A stretch of 64,000 nt of DNA from Eledone cirrhosa (lineage: Eukaryota > Mollusca > Cephalopoda > Octopoda > Eledonidae): contig OZ024748.1 in assembly GCA_964016885.1 (NCBI GenBank), positions 37,295,047-37,359,046 of the forward strand. Direction: 5' to 3'. The notes below the pieces were generated by a model, which ran no database searches, was not told the DNA's origin, and saw only the letters and a list, made by a program, of their open reading frames with translations. Below, one piece after another: positions 1-13,900 of this stretch. A program made the position numbers and the translations under genes. How positions within the stretch are numbered: position 1 is the first letter of the stretch; the number at the start of each line of letters is the position of its first letter.

Positions 1-41
1 TGACAATGTCAGTGTCAGTGTTAACTACCTCTAGATCTAGT

Positions 42-83
42 ATGACAATGTCAGTGTCAGTGTTAACTACCACAAGATCTAGT
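42..83 (+). repeat. Representative full 42-bp monomer
   Basis: First complete unit in the window, from one ATGACA to the next. It carries a HpaI-type GTTAAC palindrome across h4/h5 and the 10-bp palindrome CTAGATCTAG across h6/h7, which overlaps TCTAGA and AGATCT. The next unit (84-125) has the alternative ACCACAAGATCT and begins the following unit with GTGACA. Both forms recur hundreds of times. Use this unit as the phase reference: every later unit start I checked, up to 63,966, is a multiple of 6. Confidence 0.95.
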
Positions 84-545
84 GTGACAATGTTAGTGTC
101 AGTGTTAACTACCTCTAGATATAGTATGACAATGTCAGTGTCAGTGTTTACTACCTCTAGATCTAGTATGACAATGTTAGTGTCAGTGTTAACTACCTCT
201 AGATCTAGTGTGACAATGTTAGTGTCAGTGTTAACTACCTCTAGATATAGTGTGACAATGTCAGTGTCAGTGTTTACTATCTCTAGATCTAGTATGACAA
301 TGTTAGTGTCAGTGTTAACTACCTCTAGATCTAGTGTGACAATGTTAGTGTCAGTGTTAACTACCTCTAGATATAGTATGACAATGTCAGTGTCAGTGTT
401 AACTACCTCTAGATCTAGTATGACAATGTCAGTGTCAGTGTTAACTACCTCTAGATCTAGTATGACAATGTCAGTGTCAGTGTTAACTACCACTAGATCT
501 AGTATGACAATGTCAGTGTCAGTGTTAACTACCACTAGATCTAGT

Positions 546-617
546 ATGACAATGTCAGAGTTAACTACCACTAGATCTAGTATGACAATGTCAGAGTTAA
601 CTACCTCTAGATCTAAT
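546..617 (+). repeat. Two adjacent 36-bp short monomers (type GAGTTA)
   Basis: Units 546-581 and 582-617 each lack one hexamer of the RTGTCA run and have h4 changed from GTGTTA to GAGTTA, giving MTMSELTT instead of MTMSVSVLTT. The second also has h7 changed to TCTAAT (SRSN). This linked pair of changes recurs as a marker, for example at 3,880, 27,388, 27,754, 29,542, 31,504, 33,748, 35,248, 37,252, 38,374, 40,420, 41,920, 43,588, 45,670, 49,336, 52,252, 55,996, 58,786, 61,330 and 63,460 (position of the G-to-A base). A further-mutated form with TGTAAT is at 47,050, 50,794, 54,004 and 57,454. Short units of this class make up most of the 36-bp monomers. Confidence 0.93.
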
Positions 618-3600
618 ATGACAATGTCAGTGTCAGTGTTAACTACCTCTAGATCTAGTATGACAATGTTAGTGTCAGTGTTAACTACCACTAGGTCTAG
701 TATGACAATGTCAGTGTCAGTTTTAACTACCTCTAGATCTAGTATGACAATGTCAGTGTCAGTGTTAACTACCTCTAGATCTAGTATGACAATGTTAGTG
801 TCAGTGTTAACTACCACTAGATCTAGTATGACAATGTCAGTGTCAGTGTTAACTACCTCTAGATCTAGTATGACAATGTTAGTGTCAGTGTTAACTACCT
901 CTAGATCTAGTATGACAATGTTAGTGTCAGTGTTAACTACCTCGAGATCTAGTGTGACAATGTTAGTGTCAGTGTTAACTACCTCTAGATCTAGTATGAC
1001 AATGTCAGTGTCAGTGTTAACTACCTCTAGATCTAGTATGACAATGTCAGTGTCAGTGTTAACTACCTCTAGATCTAGTAAGACAATGTCAGTGTCAGTG
1101 TTAACTACCTCTAGATCTAGTATGACAATGTCAGTGTCAGTGTTAACTACCTCTAGATCTAGTAAGACAATGTCAGTGTCAGTGTTAACTACCTCTAGAT
1201 CTAGTGTGACAATGTTAGTGTCAGTGTTAACTACCTCTAGATCTAGTGTGACAATGTTAGTGTCAGTGTTAACTACCACTAGATCTAGTATGACAATGTC
1301 AGTGTCAGTGTTAACTACCTGTAGATCTAGTATGACAATGTTAGTGTCAGTGTTAACTACCTCTAGATCTAGTGTGACAATGTCAGTGTCAGTGTTAACT
1401 ACCTCTAGATCTAGTATGACAATGTTAGTGTCAGTGTTAACTATCTCTAGATCTAGTGTGACAATGTTAGTGTCAGTGTTAACTACCTCTAGATATAGTA
1501 TGACAATGTCAGTGTCAGTGTTAACTACCTCTAGATCTAGTATGACAATGTCAGTGTCAGTGTTAACTACCACAAGATCTAGTGTGACAATGTTAGTGTC
1601 AGTGTTAACTACCTCTAGATATAGTATGACAATGTCAGTGTCAGTGTTTACTACCTCTAGATCTAGTATGACAATGTTAGTGTCAGTGTTAACTACCTCT
1701 AGATCTAGTGTGACAATGTTAGTGTCAGTGTTAACTACCTCTAGATATAGTATGACAATGTCAGTGTCAGTGTTAACTACCTCTAGATCTAGTATGACAA
1801 TGTTATTGTCAGTGTTAACTACCTCTAGATCTAGTATGACAATGTTAGTGTCAGTGTTAACTACCTCTAGATCTAGTATGACAATGTTAGTGTCAGTGTT
1901 AACTACCTCTAGATCTAGTATGACAATGTCAGTGTCAGTGTTAACTACCTCTAGATCTAGTATGACAATGTCAGTGTCAGGGTTAACTACCTCTAGATCT
2001 AGTATGACAATGTTAGTGTCAGTGTTAACTACCACTAGATCTAGTGTGACAATGTTAGTGTCAGTGTTAACTACCACTAGATCTAGTATGACAATGTCAG
2101 TGTCACTGTTACCTACCACTAGATCTATTGTGACAATGTTAGTGTCAGTGTTAACTACCACTAGATCTAGTATGACAATGTCAGTGTCAGTGTTAACTAC
2201 CTCTAGATCTAGTATGACAATGTTAGTGTCAGTGTTAACTACCTCTAGATCTAGTGTGACAATGTCAGTGTCAGTGTTAACTACCTCTAGATCTAGTATG
2301 ACAATGTTAGTGTCAGTGTTAACTATCTCTAGATCTAGTGTGACAATGTTAGTGTCAGTGTTAACTACCTCTCGATCTAGTATGACAATGTCAGTGTCAG
2401 TGTTAACTACCACAAGATCTAGTGTGACAATGTTAGTGTCAGTGTTAACTACCTCTCGATCTAGTATGACAATGTCAGTGTCAGTGTTTACTACCTCTAG
2501 ATCTAGTATGACAATGTTAGTGTTAGTGTTAACTACCTCTAGATCTAGTGTGACAATGTTAGTGTCAGTGTTAACTACCTCTAGATATAGTATGACAATG
2601 TCAGTGTCAGTGTTAACTACCTCTAGATCTAGTATGACAATGTCAGTGTCAGTGTTAACTACCTCTAGATCTAGTATGACAATGTCAGTGTCAGTGTTAA
2701 CTACCACTAGATCTAGTATGACAATGTCAGTGTCAGTGTTAACTACCACAAGATCTAGTGTGACAATGTCAGTGTCAGTGTTAACTACCTCTAGATCTAG
2801 TATGACAATGTTAGTGTCAGTGTTAACTACCTCTAGATCTAGTATGACAATGTTAGTGTCAGTGTTAACTAACACTAGATCTAGTATGACAATGTCAGTG
2901 TCAGTGTTAACTACCTCTAGATCTAGTATGACAATGTTATTGTCAGTGTTAACTACCTCTAGATCTAGTATGACAATGTTAGTGTCAGTGTTAACTACCT
3001 CTAGATCTAGTGTGACAATGTCAGTGTCAGTGTTAACTACCACTAGATCTAGTGTGACAATGTCAGTGTCAGTGTTAACTACCTCTAGATCTAGTATGAC
3101 AATGTTAGTGTCAGTGTTAACTATCTCTAGATCTAGTGTGACAATGTTAGTGTCAGTGTTAACTACCTCTAGATATAGTATGACAATGTCAGTGTCAGTG
3201 TTAACTACCTCTAGATCTAGTATGACAATGTCAGTGTCAGTGTTAACTACCACAAGATCTAGTGTGACAATGTTAGTGTCAGTGTTAACTACCTCTAGAT
3301 ATAGTATGACAATGTCAGTGTCAGTGTTTACTACCTCTAGATCTAGTATGACAATGTTAGTGTCAGTGTTAACTACCTCTAGATCTAGTGTGACAATGTT
3401 AGTGTCAGTGTTAACTACCTCTAGATATAGTGTGACAATGTCAGTGTCAGTGTTTACTACCTCTAGATCTAGTATGACAATGTTAGTGTCAGTGTTAACT
3501 ACCTCTAGATCTAGTGTGACAATGTTAGTGTCAGTGTTAACTACCTCTAGATATAGTATGACAATGTCAGTGTCAGTGTTAACTACCTCTAGATCTAGTA

Positions 3601-6600
3601 TGACAATGTCAGTGTCAGTGTTAACTACCTCTAGATCTAGTATGACAATGTCAGTGTCAGTGTTAACTACCACTAGATCTAGTATGACAATGTCAGTGTC
3701 AGTGTTAAATACCACTAGATCTAGTATGACAATGTCAGAGTTAACTACCTCTAGATCTAGTATGACAATGTCAGTGTCAGTGTTAACTACCTCTATATCT
3801 AGTATGACAATGTCAGTGTCAGTGTTAACTACCACTAGATCTAGTATGACAATGTCAGAGTTAACTACCTCTAGATCTAATATGACAATGTCAGTGTCAG
3901 TGTTAACTACCTCTAGATCTAGTATGACAATGTTAGTGTCAGTGTTAACTACCACTAGGTCTAGTATGACAATGTCAGTGTCAGTTTTAACTACCTCTAG
4001 ATCTAGTATGTCAATGTCAGTGTCAGTGTTAACTACCTCTAGATCTAGTATGACAATGTTAGTGTCAGTGTTAACTACCACTAGATCTAGTATGACAATG
4101 TCAGTGTCAGTGTTAACTACCTCTAGATCTAGTATGACAATGTTAGTGTCAGTGTTAACTACCTCTAGATCTAGTATGACAATGTTAGTGTCAGTGTTAA
4201 CTACCTCTAGATCTAGTGTGACAATGTTAGTGTCAGTGTTAACTACCTCTAGATCTAGTATGACAATGTCAGTGTCAGTGTTAACTACCTCTAGATCTAG
4301 TATGACAATGTCAGTGTCAGTGTTAACTACCTCTAGATCTAGTAAGACAATGTCAGTGTCAGTGTTAACTACCTCTAGATCTAGAATGACAATGTCAGTG
4401 TCAGTGTTAACTACCTCTAGATCTAGTAAGACAATGTCAGTGTCAGTGTTAACTACCTCTAGATCTAGTGTGACAATGTTAGTGTCAGTGTTAAATACCT
4501 CTAGATCTAGTGTGACAATGTTAGTGTCAGTGTTAACTACCACTAGATCTAGTATGACAATGTCAGTGTCAGTGTTAACTACCTCTAGATCTAGTATGAC
4601 AATGTTAGTGTCAGTGTTAACTACCTCTAGATCTAGTGTGACAATGTCAGTGTCAGTGTTAACTACCTCTAGATCTAGTATGACAATGTTAGTGTCAGTG
4701 TTAACTATCTCTAGATCTAGTGTGACAATGTTAGTGTCAGTGTTAACTACCTCTAGATATAGTATGACAATGTCAGTGTCAGTGTTAACTACCTCTAGAT
4801 CTAGTATGACAATGTCAGTGTCAGTGTTAACTACCACAAGATCTAGTGTGACAATGTTAGTGTCAGTGTTAACTACCTCTAGATATAGTATGACAATGTC
4901 AGTGTCAGTGTTTACTACCTCTAGATCTAGTATGACAATGTTAGTGTCAGTGTTAACTACCTCTAGATCTAGTGTGACAATGTTAGTGTCAGTGTTAACT
5001 ACCTCTAGATATAGTATGACAATGTCAGTGTCAGTGTTAACTACCACAAGATCTAGTGTGACAATGTTAGTGTCAGTGTTAACTACCTGTAGATATAGTA
5101 TGACAATATCAGTGTCAGTGTTTACTACCTCTAGATCTAGTATGACAATGTTAGTGTCAGTGTTAACTACCTCTAGATCTAGTGTGACAATGTCAGTGTC
5201 AGTGTTAACTACCTCTAGATCTAGTATGACAATGTTATTGTCAGTGTTAACTACCTCTAGATCTAGTATGACAATGTTAGTGTCAGTGTTAACTACCTCT
5301 AGATCTAGTATGACAATTTTAGTGTCAGTGTTAACTACCTCTAGATCTAGTATGACAATGTCAGTGTCAGTGTTAACTACCTCTAGATCTAGTATGACAA
5401 TGTCAGTGTCAGGGTTAACTACCTCTAGATCTAGTATGACAATGTTAGTGTCAGTGTTAACTACCACTAGATCTAGTGTGACAATGTTAGTGTCAGTGTT
5501 AACTACCACTAGATCTAGTATGACAATGTCAGTGTCACTGTTACCTACCACTAGATCTAGTGTGACAATGTTAGTGTCAGTGTTAACTACCACTAGATCT
5601 AGTATGACAATGTCAGTGTCAGTGTTAACTACCTCTAGATCTAGTATGACAATGTTAGTGTCAGTGTTAACTACCTCTAGATCTAGTGTGACAATGTCAG
5701 TGTCAGTGTTAACTACCTCTAGATCTAGTATGACAATGTTAGTGTCAGTGTTAACTATCTCTAGATCTAGTGTGACAATGTTAGTGTCAGTGTTAACTAC
5801 CTCTCGATCTAGTATGACAATGTCAGTGTCAGTGTTAACTACCACAAGATCTAGTGTGACAATGTTAGTGTCAGTGTTAACTACCTCTAGATATAGTATG
5901 ACAAGGTCAGTGTCAGTGTTTACTACCTCTAGATCTAGTATGACAATGTTAGTGTTAGTGTTAACTACCTCTAGATCTAGTGTGACAATGTTAGTGTCAG
6001 TGTTAACTACCTCTAGATATAGTATGACAATGTCAGTGTCAGTGTTAACTACCTCTAGATCTAGTATGACAATGTCAGTGTCAGTGTTAACTACCTCTAG
6101 ATCTAGTATGACAATGTCAGTGTCAGTGTTAACTACCACTAGATCTAGTATGACAATGTCAGTGTCAGTGTTAACTACCACAAGATCTAGTGTGACAATG
6201 TCAGTGTCAGTGTTAACTACCTCTAGATCTAGTATGACAATGTTAGTGTCAGTGTTAACTACCTCTAGATCTAGTATGACAATGTTAGTGTCAGTGTTAA
6301 CTAACACTAGATCTAGTATGACAATGTCAGTGTCAGTGTTAACTACCTCTAGATCTAGTATGACAATGTTATTGTCAGTGTTAACTACCTCTAGATCTAG
6401 TATGACAATGTTAGTGTCAGTGTTAACTACCTCTAGATCTAGTGTGACAATGTTAGTGTCAGTGTTAACTACCTCTAGATCTAGTATGACAATGTCAGTG
6501 TCAGTGTTAACTACCTCTAGATCTAGTATGACAATGTCAGTGTCAGGGTTAACTACCTCTAGATCTATTATGACAATGTTAGTGTCAGTGTTAACTACCA

Positions 6601-6899
6601 CTAGATCTAGTGTGACAATGTTAGTGTCAGTGTTAACTACCACTAGATCTAGTATGACAATGTCAGTGTCACTGTTAACTACCACTAGATCTAGTGTGAC
6701 AATGTTAGTGTCAGTGTTAACTACTACTAGATCTAGTGTGACAATGTTAGTGTCAGTGTTAACTACCACTAGATCTAGTATGACAATATCAGTGTCAGTG
6801 TTAACTACCTCTAGATCTAGTATGACAATGTTAGTGTCAGTGTTAACTACCTCTAGATCTAGTGTGACAATGTCAGTGTCAGTGTTAACTACCTCTAGA

Positions 6900-9800
6900 T
6901 CTAGTATGACAATGTTAGTGTCAGTGTTAACTACCTCTAGATCTAGTGTGACAATGTCAGTGTCAGTGTTAACTACCTCTAGATCTAGTATGACAATGTT
7001 AGTGTCAGTGTTAACTATCTCTAGATCTAGTGTGACAATGTTAGTGTCAGTGTTAACTACCTCTAGATATAGTATGACAATGTCAGTGTCAGTGTTAACT
7101 ACCTCTAGATCTAGTATGACAATGTCAGTGTCAGTGTTAACTACCACAAGATCTAGTGTGACAATGTTAGTGTCAGTGTTAACTACCTCTAGATATAGTA
7201 TGACAATGTCAGTGTCAGTGTTTACTACCTCTAGATCTAGTATGACAATGTTAGTGTCAGTGTTAACTACCTCTAGATCTAGTGTGACAATGTTAGTGTC
7301 AGTGTTAACTACCTCTAGATATAGTATGACAATGTCAGTGTCAGTGTTAACTACCACAAGATCTAGTGTGACAATGTTAGTGTCAGTGTTAACTACCTGT
7401 AGATATAGTATGACAATATCAGTGTCAGTGTTTACTACCTCTAGATCTAGTATGACAATGTTAGTGTCAGTGTTAACTACCTCTAGATCTAGTGTGACAA
7501 TGTTAGTGTCAGTGTTAACTACCTCTAGATGTAGTATGACAATGTCAGTGTCAGTGTTAACTACCTCTAGATCTAGTATGACAATGTTAGTATCAGTGTT
7601 AACTAACACTAGATCTAGTATGACAATGTCAGTGTCAGTGTTAACTACCTCTAGATCTAGTATGACAATGTTATTGTCAGTGTTAACTACCTCTAGATCT
7701 AGTATGACAATGTTAGTGTCAGTGTTAACTACCTCTAGATCTAGTATGACAATGTTAGTGTCAGTGTTAACTACCTCTAGATCTAGTATGACAATGTCAG
7801 TGTCAGTGTTAACTACCTCTAGATCTAGTATGACAATGTCAGTGTCAGGGTTAACTACCTCTAGATCTAGTATGACAATGTTAGTGTCAGTGTTAACTAC
7901 CACTAGATCTAGTGTGACAATGTTAGTGTCAGTGTTAACTACCACTAGATCTAGTATGACAATGTCAGTGTCACTGTTACCTACCACTAGATCTAGTGTG
8001 ACAATGTTAGTGTCAGTGTTAACTACCACTAGATCTAGTATGACAATGTCAGTGTCAGTGTTAACTACCTCTAGATCTAGTATGACAATGTTAGTGTCAG
8101 TGTTAACTACCTCTAGATCTAGTGTGACAATGTCAGTGTCAGTGTTAACTACCTCTAGATCTAGTATGACAATGTTAGTGTCAGTGTTAACTATCTCTAG
8201 ATCTAGTGTGACAATGTTAGTGTCAGAGTTAACTACCTCTCGATCTAGTATGACAATGTCAGTGTCAGTGTTAACTACCACAAGATCTAGTGTGACAATG
8301 TTAGTGTCAGTGTTAACTACCTCTCGATCTAGTATGACAATGTCAGTGTCAGTGTTAACTACCACAAGATCTAGTGTGACAATGTCAGTGTCAGTGTTAA
8401 CTACCTCTAGATCTAGTATGACAATGTTAGTGTCAGTGTTAACTACCTCTAGATATAGTATGACAATGTCAGTGTCAGTGTTAACTACCTCTAGATCTAG
8501 TATGACAATGTCAGTGTCAGTGTTAACTACCTCTAGATCTAGTATGACAATGTCAGTGTCAGTGTTAACTACCACTAGATCTAGTATGACAATGTCAGTG
8601 TCAGTGTTAACTACCACAAGATCTAGTGTGACAATGTCAGTGTCAGTGTTAACTACCTCTAGATCTAGTATGACAATGTTAGTGTCAGTGTTAACTACCT
8701 CTAGATCTAGTATGACAATGTTAGTGTCAGTGTTAACTAACACTAGATCTAGTATGACAATGTCAGTGTCAGTGTTAACTACCTCCAGATCTAGTATGAC
8801 AATGTTATTGTCAGTGTTAACTACCTCTAGATCTAGTATGACAATGTTAGTGTCAGTGTTAACTACCTCTAGATCTAGTGTGACAATGTTAGTGTCAGTG
8901 TTAACTACCTCTAGATCTAGTATGACAATGTCAGTGTCAGTGTTAACTACCTCTAGATCTAGTATGACAATGTCAGTGTCAGGGTTAACTACCTCTAGAT
9001 CTAGTATGACAATGTTAGTGTCAGTGTTAACTACCACTAGATCTAGTGTGACAATGTTAGTGTCAGTGTTAACTACCACTAGATCTAGTATGACAATGTC
9101 AGTGTCACTGTTAACTACCACTAGATCTAGTGTGACAATGTTAGTGTCAGTGTTAACTACCACTAGATCTAGTGTGACAATGTTAGTGTCAGTGTTAACT
9201 ACCACTAGATCTAGTATGACAATGTCAGTGTCAGTGTTAACTACCTCTAGATCTAGTATGACAATGTTAGTGTCAGTGTTAACTACCTCTAGATCTAGTG
9301 TGACAATGTCAGTGTCAGTGTTAACTACCTCTAGATCTAGTATGACAATGTTAGTGTCAGTGTTAACTACCTCTAGATCTAGTAAGACAATGTTAGTGTC
9401 AGTGTTAACTACCTCTAGATCTAGTATGACAATGTCAGTGTCAGTGTTAACTACCTCTAGATCTAGTATGACAATGTCAGTGTCAGGGTTAACTACCTCT
9501 AGATCTAGTATGACAATGTTAGTGTCAGTGTTAACTACCACTATATCTAGTGTGACAATGTTAGTGTCAGTGTTAACTACCACTAGATCTAGTATGACAA
9601 TGTCAGTGTCACTGTTACCTACCACTAGATCTAGTGTGACAATGTTAGTGTCAGTGTTAACTACCACTAGATCTAGTGTGACAATGTTAGTGTCAGTGTT
9701 AACTACCACTAGATCTAGTATGACAATGTCAGTGTCAGTGTTAACTACCTCTAGATCTAGTATGACAATGTTAGTGTCAGTGTTAACTACCTCTAGATCT

Positions 9801-10900
9801 AGTGTGACAATGTCAGTGTCAGTGTTAACTACCTCTAGATCTAGTATGACAATGTTAGTGTCAGTGTTAACTATCTCTAGATCTAGTGTGACAATGTTAG
9901 TGTCAGTGTTAACTACCTCTAGATATAGTATGACAATGTCAGTGTCAGTGTTAACTACCTCTCGATCTAGTATGACAATGTCAGTGTCAGTGTTAACTAC
10001 CACAAAATCTAGTGTGACAATGTTAGTGTCAGTGTTAACTACCTCTAGATATAGTATGACAATGTCAGTGTCAGTGTTTACTACCTCTAGATCTAGTATG
10101 ACAATGTTAGTGTTAGTGTTAACTACCTCTAGATCTAGTGTGACAATGTTAGTGTCAGTGTTAACTACCTCTAGATATAGTATGACAATGTCAGTGTCAG
10201 TGTTAACTACCTCTAGATCTAGTATGACAATGTCAGTGTCAGTGTTAACTACCTCTAGATCTAGTATGACAATGTCAGTGTCAGTGTTAACTACCACTAG
10301 ATCTAGTATGACAATGTCAGTGTCAGTGTTAACTACCACAAGATCTAGTGTGACAATGTCAGTGTCAGTGTTAACTACCTCTAGATCTAGTATGACAATG
10401 TTAGTGTCAGTGTTAACTACCTCTAGATCTAGTATGACAATGTTAGTGTCAGTGTTAACTAACACTAGATCTAGTATGACAATGTCAATGTCAGTGTTAA
10501 CTACCTCTAGATCTAGTATGACAATGTTATTGTCAGTGTTAACTACCTCTAGATCTAGTATGACAATGTTAGTGTCAGTGTTAACTACCTCTAGATCTAG
10601 TGTGACAATGTTAGTGTCAGTGTTAACTACCTCTAGATCTAGTATGACAATGTCAGTGTCAGTGTTAACTACCTCTAGATCTAGTATGACAATGTCAGTG
10701 TCAGGGTTAACTACCTCTAGATCTAGTATGACAATGTTAGTGTCAGTGTTAACTACCACTAGATCTAGTGTGACAATGTTAGTGTCAGTGTTAACTACCA
10801 CTAGATCTAGTATGACAATGTCAGTGTCACTGTTAACTACCACTAGATTTAGTGTGACAATGTTAGTGTCAGTGTTAACTACCACTAGATCTAGTGTGAC
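6900..10900. repeat. Further shorter higher-order copies, offsets 2,310 to 2,436 bp and others
   Basis: About 4.6-6.4 kb recurs at about 6.9-8.8 kb, first at offset 2,310 (the CTGTAGATAT unit followed by an ATATCA unit, 5,086 and 7,396) and then 2,436 (TTACCT 5,544/7,980; AACACT 6,304/8,740). The TTACCT marker appears a fourth time at 9,618, and AACACT again at 10,462. Copies here are rearranged and not a clean tandem series. The region holds nothing but satellite. Confidence 0.75.
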
Positions 10901-10999
10901 AATGTTAGTGTCAGTGTTAACTACCACTAGATCTAGTATGACAATGTCAGTGTCAGTGTTAACTACCTCTAGATCTAGTATGACAATGTTAGTGTCAGT

Positions 11000-13900
11000 G
11001 TTAACTATCTCTAGATCTAGTGTGACAATGTTAGTGTCAGTGTTAACTACCTCTAGATATAGTATGACAATGTCAGTGTCAGTGTTAACTACCTCTCGAT
11101 CTAGTATGACAATGTCAGTGTCAGTGTTAACTACCACAAGATCTAGTGTGACAATGTTAGTGTCAGTGTTAACTACCTCTAGATATAGTATGACAATGTC
11201 AGTGTCAGTGTTTACTACCTCTAGATCTAGTATGACAATGTTAGTGTCAGTGTTAACTACCTCTAGATCTAGTGTGACAATGTTAGTGTCAGTGTTAACT
11301 ACCTCTAGATATAGTATGACAATGTCAGTGTCAGTGTTAACTACCTCTAGATCTAGTATGACAATGTCAGTGTCAGTGTTAACTACCTCTAGATCTAGTA
11401 TGACAATGTCAGTGTCAGTGTTAACTACCACTAGATCTAGTATGACAATGTCAGTGTCAGTGTTAACTACCACAAGATCTAGTGTGACAATGTTAGTGTC
11501 AGTGTTAACTACCTCTAGATCTAGTATGACAATGTCAGAGTTAACTACCTCTAGATCTAGTATGACAATGTCAGTGTCAGTGTTAACTACCTCTAGATCT
11601 AGTATGACAATGTCAGTGTCAGTGTTAACAACCTCTAGATCTAGTATGACAATGTTAGTGTCAGTGTTAACTACCACTATGTCTAGTATGACAATGTCAG
11701 TGTCAGTGTTAACTACCTCTAGATATAGTATGACAATGTCAGTGTCAGTGTTAACTACCTCTAGATCTAGTATGACAATGTCAGTGTCAGTGTTAACTAC
11801 CACAAGATCTAGTGTGACAATGTTAGTGTCAGTGTTAACTACCTCTAGATATAGTATGACAATGTCAGTGTCAGTGTTTACTACCTCTAGATCTAGTATG
11901 ACAATGTTAGTGTCAGTGTTAACTACCTCTAGATCTAGTGTGACAATGTTAGTGTCAGTGTTAACTACCTCTAGATATAGTATGACAATGTCAGTGTCAG
12001 TGTTAACTACCACAAGATCTAGTGTGACAATGTTAGTGTCAGTGTTAACTACCTGTAGATATAGTATGACAATGTCAGTGTCAGTGTTTACTACCTCTAG
12101 ATCTAGTATGACAATGTCAGTGTCAGTGTTAACTACCTCTAGATCTAGTATGACAATGTTAGTGTCAGTGTTAACTACCTCTAGATCTAGTATGACAATG
12201 TTAGTGTCAGTGTTAACTATCTCTAGATCTAGTGTGACAATGTTAGTGTCAGTGTTAACTACCTCTAGATCTAGTATGACAATGTCAGTGTCAGTGTTAA
12301 CTACCTCTAGATCTAGTATGACAATGTCAGTGTCAGGGTTAACTACCTCTAGATCTAGTATGACAATGTTAGTGTCAGTGTTAACTACCACTAGATCTAG
12401 TGTGACAATGTTAGTGTCAGTGTTAACTACCACTAGATCTAGTATGACAATGTCAGTGTCACTGTTAACTACCTCTAGATCTAGTGTGACAATGTTAGTG
12501 TCAGTGTTAACTACCACTAGATCTAGTGTGACAATGTTAGTGTCAGTGTTAACTACCACTAGATCTAGTATGACAATGTCAGTGTCAGTGTTAACTACCT
12601 CTAGATCTAGTATGACAATGTTAGTGTCAGTGTTAACTACCTCTAGATATAGTATGACAATATCAGTGTCAGTGTTAACTACCACAAGATCTAGTGTGAC
12701 AATGTTAGTGTCAGTGTTAACTACCTGTAGATATAGTATGACAATATCAGTGTCAGTGTTTACTACCTCTAGATCTAGTATGACAATGTTAGTGTCAGTG
12801 TTAACTACCTCTAGATCTAGTGTGACAATGTTAGTGTCAGTGTTAACTACCTCTAGATCTAGTATGACAATGTCAGTGTCAGTGTTAACTACCTCTAGAT
12901 CTAGTATGACAATGTCAGTGTCAGGGTTAACTACCTCTAGATCTAGTATGACAATGTCAGTGTCAGTGTTAACTACCTCTAGATCTAGTATGACAATGTC
13001 AGTGTCAGTGTTAACTACCTCTAGATCTAGTATGACAATGTCAGTGTCAGGGTTAACTACCTCTAGATCTAGTATGACAATGTTAGTGTCAGTGTTAACT
13101 ACCACTAGATCTAGTGTGACAATGTTAGTGTCAGTGTTAACTACCACTAGATCTAGTATGACAATGTCAGTGTCACTGTTAACTACCACTAGATCTAGTG
13201 TGACAATGTTAGTGTCAGTGTTAACTACCACTAGATCTAGTATGACAATGTCAGTGTCAGTGTTAACTACCTCTAGATCTAGTATGACAATGTTAGTGTC
13301 AGTGTTAACTACCTCTAGATCTAGTGTGACAATGTCAGTGTCACTGTTAACTACCTCTAGATCTAGTATGACAATGTTAGTGTCAGTGTTAACTATCTCT
13401 AGATCTAGTGTGACAATGTTAGTGTCAGTGTTAACTACCTCTAGATATAGTATGACAATGTCAGTGTCAGTGTTAACTACCTCTCGATCTAGTATGACAA
13501 TATCAGTGTCAGTGTTAACTACCACAAGATCTAGTGTGACAATGTTAGTGTCAGTGTTAACTACCTCTAGATATAGTATGACAATGTCAGTGTCAGTGTT
13601 TACTACCTCTAGATCTAGTATGACAATGTTAGTGTCAGTGTTAACTACCTCTAGATCTAGTGTGACAATGTTAGTGTCAGTGTTAACTACCTCTAGATAT
13701 AGTATGACAATGTCAGTGTCAGTGTTAACTACCTCTAGATCTAGTATGACAATGTCAGTGTCAGTGTTAACTACCTCTAGATCTAGTATGACAATGTCAG
13801 TGTCAGTGTTAACTACCACTAGATCTAGTATGACAATGTCAGTGTCAGTGTTAACTACCACAAGATCTAGTGTGACAATGTTAGTGTCAGTGTTAACTAC

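Larger units (their letters stand above)
1..6453. repeat. Higher-order repeat pair, offset 3,180 to 3,432 bp
   Basis: Bases 1 to about 3,020 are collinear with 3,181 to about 6,453. The offset starts at 3,180 (units at 1, 61, 241 and 481 match 3,181, 3,241, 3,421 and 3,661). It becomes 3,264 after two extra monomers (marker pairs 616/3,880, 1,081/4,345, 1,165/4,429) and 3,432 after four more (1,805/5,237, 2,112/5,544, 2,872/6,304). Rare shared markers include the AAG (Met to Lys) units and the TTACCT (LLPTT) unit. Offsets come from hand-aligned markers, so unit boundaries are good to about one monomer. Confidence 0.85.
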
